64,000 nucleotides of DNA from Haberlea rhodopensis (Eukaryota; Streptophyta; Magnoliopsida; Lamiales; Gesneriaceae). The position numbers were made by a program, and so were the translations under genes. Positions 57,118-64,000 of the stretch are shown piece after piece; the first letter of the stretch is position 1; every line of letters starts with the position of its first letter. The notes below the pieces were generated by a model, which searched no databases, was not told the origin of the DNA, and was given only the letters and a program-made list of their open reading frames with translations. The stretch lies in contig CAJQUN010000445.1 of assembly GCA_907163345.1 (NCBI GenBank), positions 393,060 to 457,059 on the forward strand. The letters run 5' to 3'.

Positions 57118-59242
57118 TGTAAGGACCCTAATCCTTAAGTGCGGAATCAAGGCATAATTAGGGCTAATAATATGATCAGAGTAGAATAAACATGTTGAGT
57201 CTATGAGCTTAAGCCTTTACATGCCAAAATAAGGACTACCAAAAGGATTCTTTACATTCCAACAATGAATGTACAACTATAGTTTTATACTACTCCTAGA
57301 GTAGATACTATCAAAAATAATCCTGTCCTTTCTGCCTCAAAAGAATGCTTCATAAGCTCACCACCTCAACCCGTTCAAGCCCATCTATCATGCCAAAAAG
57401 GTACCTACAAGGACAACCCCCAAACATGAGCAATAATAATCATTCATATTCAACACAATATGAAGATAAAGCGTAAATGCATAATCAATATAAAACACTT
57501 CCTGTTTTCCCATGCATTTCAAACGCTTCCCGTTTGGTTGTCCCTGTACCATAACTCATGACTATAATCAACAGATTATTTTTAATGGCCAAAACATGTC
57601 ATGACATCATATACCATCTCAACTGTACCACATATTGGTCACCATTCCCTAGTCTGTCCATCACAGTGTATTTTAATGCCCCTCGCTTATATTCATATGG
57701 GCGGCATAGGATAACCTCGCTACAATGGACATGCGGCGCTCCCACCCCTCGCTTCACAGAGAGCGGCAAATACCCTTTCCTCGCCCCATATGACAACCAC
57801 GCTCAAATGTGACATGCGGCGCTCCCACCCCTCGCTTCACATTTAGCGGAACCAATACAAAAGCGGCAAGCATTAAAATCCTCAAAGGATGACCACGACT
57901 CATGGGATGTGCATCCAATAATCATAATATGCATCTATCATCAATATGCATAAATTACCATGTATATGCATCCACAATGCAATACCTCATATGGCATAAA
58001 TCAACATGTATATGCATCCACAATGCAATACCACATATATACTCGCATCCACAATGCATAAACAATGAGTATATAAAATACATGTTACCGTTGGGTGCCC
58101 GTACGTCCACTACGTACCTTTCCAAAATGTGGAATGTGGTTGGACCTCAATTCCTTGGCTGCGTTGCCACCTGGGTTGGTTCTACATATTCACAAATACC
58201 AATATTAGAACCCAATAATAGTCCAATACCAAAAATCCCACAAAAATAACCAAAAACATCATTTTTGGCATCTCGCGATCGATCGCCATCAAGCCCCGAT
58301 CGATCGCGAGATACACACTGCCTCGCCCAACAAAATTGCACAATCCGCGATCGATCGCGGAGCTAGCGCCGATCGATCGCGGCCTCGCCGATCGATCGCG
58401 CGCATCTCGCGATCGATCGCTGAAGGCCCTCTGCCTCAGCACTGCTGCTCGCGATCGATCGCGAGAAAAACGCCGATCGATCGCCGAGCTGTGGGCATGC
58501 GGGGTTTGGGCACTATTCACCCATCTTCAACCCCCACTCAAAAACACCCACATACACCAATATTAATCAAACCCAACAACTCAAAACCACCCATAAACAT
58601 CATAACAAACTCATATAAACCACATCCAACTAAAACACTACCAAAATCACAACAACCCAACACAAACCCATTTTAAACCCTTCAAAACCAACCCAAACTT
58701 AAACAAAACCTTACAAAATTAAACCATGAGGTACCCATACCTCTTGGGGATCTCAAATCACCCAACAATCTTCCACAAATCCAAGTTTGTAAGGACTCCT
58801 CTTCACCTCAAAGGTGGAACTCGAAAATTAAGGGGAAGGGAAGGGTTTGGTGTGATATTTGGTAAAGTAAGAGTGAGGTTGAAAAAGTGGGGTTGGGTAT
58901 TAAAATGTGAGTTTATTAAAATGATACCAAAAAGAATTCCATGGTGTATAAAACACCCCCAACATGATATTTTTCAAAGCATTTACTCAAAATGCACCAT
59001 AATATCAATTAACACATGATTTCTAATAAATTGCTAACCAAGGCAAATAATCATGCTTCCAATAATATTTACCCAACATGCACCACATGCACCCTAAAAT
59101 GCAATCCCGGGTCGCCCCTATCCATATGACCATGCATTTTCCATAAGGTAAATAAATCCCAAAACATAATCAATTACCACATAATTAATCATGTAAACAC
59201 AATTAAAGCCAAATAGCAATTAACCCTTTCGGGGATGTCACA
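57118..59242 (-). repeat. E8 middle LTR
   Basis: 2125 bp, nearly identical to the left LTR. Differences are mostly single-base. It serves as 5' LTR of copy 1 and 3' LTR of copy 2. Confidence 0.92.
58271..58483. repeat. GATCGATC paired-palindrome array, E8 middle LTR
   Basis: Same eight units and spacing as in the left LTR apart from one-base changes between units. Confidence 0.9.
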
Positions 59243-59278
59243 ATACTCCCCTACTTATAAGATTTCGTCCTCGAAATC
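59243..59278 (-). promoter_or_regulatory. E8 polypurine tract and hairpin, copy 2
   Basis: Same as copy 1. Here the reading frame runs through the hairpin and ends DFEDEIL, showing that the motif is also the normal C-terminus of the polyprotein. Confidence 0.7.
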
Positions 59279-62200
59279 ACATGCACTTACCCCAACAGAA
59301 ACTAAACATAAACTCATACCAGAGAATAGTTCCGGGTAGTGCTGCACCATATGCTGCTCCGTCTCCCACGTAGCCTCCTCGACACCCCTGCGATCCCACT
59401 GAACTTTGATCATCGGTATCACTTTGTTCCGAAGTCTACGGTCTGCTCTGTCCAGAATTCTAACAGGCCGTTCCACATAAGATACATCTGACTCTAACTG
59501 AACTTCGGAAGGCTGTAACACGTGAGACGGATCCGGCTCATACTTTCGCAGCATCGATACATGAAACACATCATGTATCCCAGATAAAGAAGGCGGTAAA
59601 GCCAGTCGGTAAGCCAATGTGCCAATGCGCTGCAAAATCTCGTACGGTCCCACAAACCTCGGAGACAGTTTCCCGCGCATCCCAAACCGCACAACGCCTC
59701 TGAAAGGCGAGATCTTCAAAAAGACCTTATCTCCCAACTGAAACTCTAACGGTCTCCGCCGTTTATTCGCATAAGCTGCCTTTCTGTCTTGGGCTGCTTT
59801 CATTTTCTGCCTTATAGTCTTTATCTTCTCTTCCATTTCCCGGATCAACTCAGGCCCTCCGACTGATCTACTGTCCAAATCATCCCAACACAAGGGCGAT
59901 CTACATCGTCTGCCATAAAGAGCTTCATACGGAGCCATCTGAATACTTGCCTGGTAGCTATTGTTATACGAAAACTCTACCAAAGGCACTGAATCCTGCC
60001 AAGAGGCATCGAACTCCAAACGCAAGCTCTCAACATGTCCTCGAGCGTCTGAATCGTGCGCTCGGTCTGGCCATCCGTCTGAAGATGATAAGCAGTGCTC
60101 AATCTGACCTCAGTTCCCAAAGCTGACTGAAGGCCTTCCCAAAAATGAGATGTGAATCGCGAATCTCGATCTGACACAATAGAAACGGGGATCCCATGCA
60201 ATCTCACCACATCTCTAATATACAACTGCGCCATCCTCAAAAATGTGAAAGTCATGCTATAGGGGATAAAGTGGGCTACCTTAGTCAATCTGTCCACAAT
60301 CACCCAAATAGCATCGAAGCCTGAAGCACTCCTCGGCAAATGAGTCACGAAGTCCATGGAAATGTGCTCCCACTTCCACTTCGGTATCTCCAAGCTCCTC
60401 AAATTCGCCGCCAGGGTCTCTGCCTCTCTGCCTTAACCTGTTGGCAGATCAGACACCTCTTCACAAAAGTGACGACATCAGGACTTCATTCGCTTCCACC
60501 AAAACTGACCACGCAGATCTCTGTACATCTTCTTCCCGCCTGGGTGGATGCTAAGTCTGCTACTGTGAGCTCGCTCCAAGATTCCCTTACGCAACTCCGG
60601 CGTACTCGGAACTACCCAGCGGTTACCCAATCTCAAAGATCCGTCGTCTGCCACTCTGAACTTGTCGGCTGACCAAGATGCACTATAGACAACCATCTCT
60701 GAACCTCAGCATCTGATCTCTGAGCTCTCCTGATGTTCTCATAAATATCTGGCTCAGCTAATAAGGTAGAGACATACACTGGTGATGCATCTATATCAAA
60801 GTCATAGCCCATATGGCAATAGGAGGTCATCATTAGCCGACAAATGGATGACGTCCTCAGCAGAACTCCTCACTTTCCGGCTCAGAGCGTCTGCTGTCAA
60901 ATTGGCCTTTCCCGGATGGTACTCAATCTCGCAATCATAGTCCTTGAGTAGGTCCATCCATCTCCTCTGTCTCATGTTCAGCTCCGCCTGAGTGAATAGA
61001 AACTTGAGGCTCTTGTGATCCGTGTATATGGTGAATGAAGTGCCATATAAGTAGTGCCTCCAGATCTTCAGGGCGAAGATGATAGCCGCCAATTCCAAGT
61101 CATGAACTGGATATCTGGTCTCATGCGGCTTCAACTGCCTCGATGCATAAGCTAGCACATGCTTATCTTGCATCAGAACACATCCAAGGCCCTGCAGTGA
61201 TGCATCAGTATACAGAACAAATCTGGAGTTCTCCGTCGGAATCACTAACACTGGCGCCGTCGTCAACCGGTGCTTCAACTCCTGGAAGCTCTCCTCACAA
61301 GCTTCTGACCAAAAGAAAGGCACACCCTTCTGAGTCAACTGAGTCAGCGGCTTGGCAATCTTCGAAAAGCCCTCAACAAAGCGCCGATAATACCCGGCCA
61401 AACCAAGAAAACTCCGGATCTCAGGCACAGAAGTGGGGGCAGCCCACTCCATCACAGCCTCAATCTTCTTGGGGTCCACTGATATCCCGCTGCTCGAAAT
61501 GACATGCCCCAGAAACACTACACTGCTCAGCCAAAACTCGCACTTACTGAGCTTAGCATACAACTGATGCTCTCTAAGAATCTGAAGCACTGTCCTCAAG
61601 TGTTTCACATGATCTTCCTCACTCCGGGAGTAGATAAGAATGTCGTCAATAAACACGATGACGAACTGATCAAGATACGGCTGAAACACTCTGTTCATCA
61701 GACTCATAAAGACGGCCGGGGCGTTCGTCACACCGAACGGCATTACTAAGAACTCATAATGCCCGTATCGAGTCCGGAACGCTGTCTTCTGCACATCTTC
61801 CTCTCTGACCCGAATCTGATGATACCCGGATCTCAAATCAATCTTGCTATACACCCTGGTACCTTGCAACTGATCAAACAAGTCGCGTATCCTTGGGAGA
61901 GGATACTTGTTCTTCACTGTAGCCTTGTTCAGTTGCCGGTAATCGATGCACAACCGCATCGAACCGCCCTTCTTCTTCACAAAGAGAACTGGTGCGCCCC
62001 ATGGCGACACGCTCGGGCGTATATAACCCTTGTCAAGGAGATCCTGCAACTGCTCTTTCAACTCTCTCAACTCTGCCGGTGCCATCCTATAAGGTGCACG
62101 AGAGATAGCGGATGTCCCTGGCAACAACTCGATCCCAAATTCAACTTCCCTGGCCGGTGGAAATCCTGGGATCTCTTCTGGAAATACATCAGCAAATTCT

Positions 62201-63823
62201 GCCACAACTGGTACATCCTCAACCCTCAGTTCTTTACTCTTTCCAGACGTGTCCACGGCATAAATAAGATAGCCCGTGTGCCCACGTTCCAATAGCTGAG
62301 ACATCTTGATCGCTGAAATCAACGGAATCTTCGCACGAGACCCGTTGCCAAAGAAAGTCCACTGACTGCCCAACTCGGGTCTGAACTTCACTGTCCTCTG
62401 TCGGCAATCTACCACTGCCTGATATCTGTTCAGAACATCAATACCCAAGATGCAGTCGAAGTCTGACATACCCAGCACAATCAAGTCTGATCTCAACTCG
62501 TTGCCCTCAAAATAAATGAGGCAGTCTGCCATAAACTGATCAGCAACAACATTTCTTCCAGTGGGTGTCGAGACCAATAGAGGCGTGGGTAAAGAAGACG
62601 TGCGCATATGGTGTCTTTCCACAAATCCCACAGACACAAAGAATGGGAGGCACCTGTATCTATCAAAACAAAAGCAGGGTACGTAAATAAATGACACGTA
62701 CCGGCAATCACCTCCTCTGGAGCTGCCTGAGCCTGCTCCCTGGTCAGTGCATATACTTGTCCCTGGGGTGGTCCCACTGTCTGACCTCCCGATGGACGAG
62801 GCCCAAACTGCTGCCTCTGCTGCACTGTCCTGTCCTCAAACCTTGGCCTGTTGCCCTGATACTCTGACTGGTCTCCCCTGGTGGGACAATGCCGAGCAAT
62901 GTGGCCCATCTTGCCACAGCTATAACATGCAGGACACTTATTTGAAGAATGCGGCCCTCCACATTGTTTGCAACCTAGGCTCTCCCGGCCTCTCCCCTTG
63001 TGAAGATCCTCGATTGGCCGACCAATTACCCTTCGTGGTATCCTGCTTCTGTCCAAAGTGTTTTCTTTCCACCATACCGCGAAGATGAAGAGGCACCACG
63101 GGGTTTAAATGGCTCACCCGAGGCCTCAAACTGTCACTAGTCTGCCTGTGTTGCGGTACCCGGTGGTGGCATGGCATAAGCTCCCACTCCTAGCTCAGCA
63201 GCTCCGCTCTTGTGAGAGCATCATCAAAAGAATTGGGTTATTGATGATAACCCGGTCATAGAGCTCCGGTCGCAGTCCTTTCATGAAATTTCTCATCTTG
63301 GCACGTCCATCAGAGGCATATGGGGGACATACCTCAGTAGTGATGAGTACTGTGTGGTATAGTCTGCCACGTCATGTTCCCCTGCCTCAGACTTGTAAAT
63401 TCATCCTCCTTCGTCTGTCTTGCTGCCGCGGAGAAGTATCGGTTCAAGAACCTGGTCCTGAAGAGCGTCCAATCAATCACAGCACCTAGTGCTCTCATCT
63501 CCATCACTGTGCTCCTCCACCACATCAATGGTTTCTTAGCCAACTGGAACTCCGCCAGCCTCAGCCAAGCAGTCACAGCACATGGAGCCGTACAAAGATC
63601 TGCTCAAGTCTTTCTAACCACTCTTCAGCCCTCTTCTCCGGACTCTGTCCCCTCAAATCGGGCGGATGATAAGACAGAAACTGAGTCAAGCTAATCTCAC
63701 CCGGTAGCAATAACTGGACCACTGGTTCCATTCCTACAGCCGTGGAGGTAGAGGGGTAGGGATTAGCTGTCCAATACTCGCATTTACACTCCCAACATCT
63801 CCGACTTCCTCATTAGCAGCCAT
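59255..63823 (-). pseudogene. E8 gag-pol copy 2, broken by many one-base indels
   Basis: ATG at 63823. Same domains as copy 1; the C-terminus is intact (HYPELFSG to FEDEIL, stop at 59255). The protease DTGASHS, RT FIDD and RNase H frames are readable at 60802-62697 and around 62640. Frame breaks lie near 60022, 60405, 60481, 60663, 60834, 62640, 62966, 63034, 63062, 63116, 63160, 63198, 63231, 63317, 63371, 63590, 63628 and 63735. Between 60850 and 62630 I see almost no difference from copy 1. The clustered indels look more like consensus errors than natural decay. Confidence 0.9.
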
Positions 63824-63981
63824 GCTGTAACACAAATGTAACAACAATCCAAAGCAATATATATATCATGTCGTTAGATAACAGGAGTGATATAAGCATG
63901 TAGTATAACCAAATAGACACAATATGCACCACCAAACATGCTAAGGCTACCCTTCACTCGTTCCCGGGTTCTCTAACCACT

Positions 63982-63993
63982 GCTCTGATACCA
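63982..63993 (-). promoter_or_regulatory. E8 primer-binding site, copy 2
   Basis: TGGTATCAGAGC on the minus strand. TGT at 63998-64000 is the start of a third LTR. Confidence 0.85.
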
Positions 63994-64000
63994 CTAATGT

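Larger units (their letters stand above)
50206..64000 (-). mobile_element. E8: tandem Tekay-like element, LTR-interior-LTR-interior-LTR
   Basis: LTRs at 50206-52329 and 57118-59242, and the first 3 bases of a third at 63998. Two gag-pol interiors are in the same orientation. The periods are 6912 and about 6880 bp. Only the left target CTACA is visible. This arrangement arises from unequal recombination between LTRs or, artificially, from assembly. Confidence 0.88.

Overview
The window is angiosperm nuclear DNA, most likely from a eudicot, and consists almost entirely of nested LTR retrotransposons. I see no host gene, rRNA, tRNA or CRISPR array. The organism call rests on Ty3/gypsy chromovirus polyproteins of the Tekay/Del type (Gag with CCHC knuckles, protease DTGAS, RT FIDD, RNase H, integrase H2C2 plus D60D35E, C-terminal chromodomain), initiator-Met primer-binding sites (TGGTATCAGAGC), a Ty1/copia remnant, and LTRs resembling plant Tat/Athila elements. 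The species cannot be named from this sequence.

Layout, with elements named E1-E8 for this report. E1 (1-8549, minus) is a non-autonomous gypsy element with 2.58 kb LTRs and a non-coding interior carrying a 59-bp minisatellite; it sits inside a Tat-like solo LTR (8550-9984), which is followed by a copia remnant (9985-10450). E2 (from 10451, minus) is a decayed Tekay-like element, split by a second Tat-like solo LTR (13240-14691, TSD ACTCG) and then by E3. E3 (from 16127, minus) is non-coding and is split by E4 (20358-28045, minus, TSD AATTG on both sides) and then by E5. E5 (from 29527) has a third Tat-like solo LTR in its LTR (30498-32178, TSD AGTGA) and is joined abnormally near 35199 to E6 (to 43497), an old stop-ridden gypsy. 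E7 (43498-50205, the only plus-strand gypsy) sits in the right LTR of E6 and has a rearranged 5' LTR. E8 (50206-64000, minus) sits in the 3' LTR of E7 and has the order LTR-interior-LTR-interior-LTR.

Structural syntax. Several LTRs share, in transcription order, (1) an array of 10-bp palindromes (CGATCGATCG) set in pairs about 21 bp apart, (2) a GTACGT/ACGTAC hairpin, (3) a variable cassette of tandem small hairpins, then the LTR end and primer-binding site. A further hairpin (ATTTCG-AGGA-CGAAAT) stands just before every polypurine tract, also in elements without coding capacity. Arms of several of these hairpins change in a compensating way between copies. A Tat-like LTR carries a different palindrome (AGGCGTA..TACGCCT) with nearly the same pair spacing. 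This palindrome-pair architecture is the candidate undescribed system here; a role in genomic RNA dimerisation or packaging, or as a protein-binding array, is inference.

No element in view is clearly active. E8 copy 1 is closest to intact (one in-frame stop and one terminal frameshift). E4 has lost its protease active site and most of RT, E7 has several stops and frameshifts, and E1 and E3 would depend on proteins made elsewhere.
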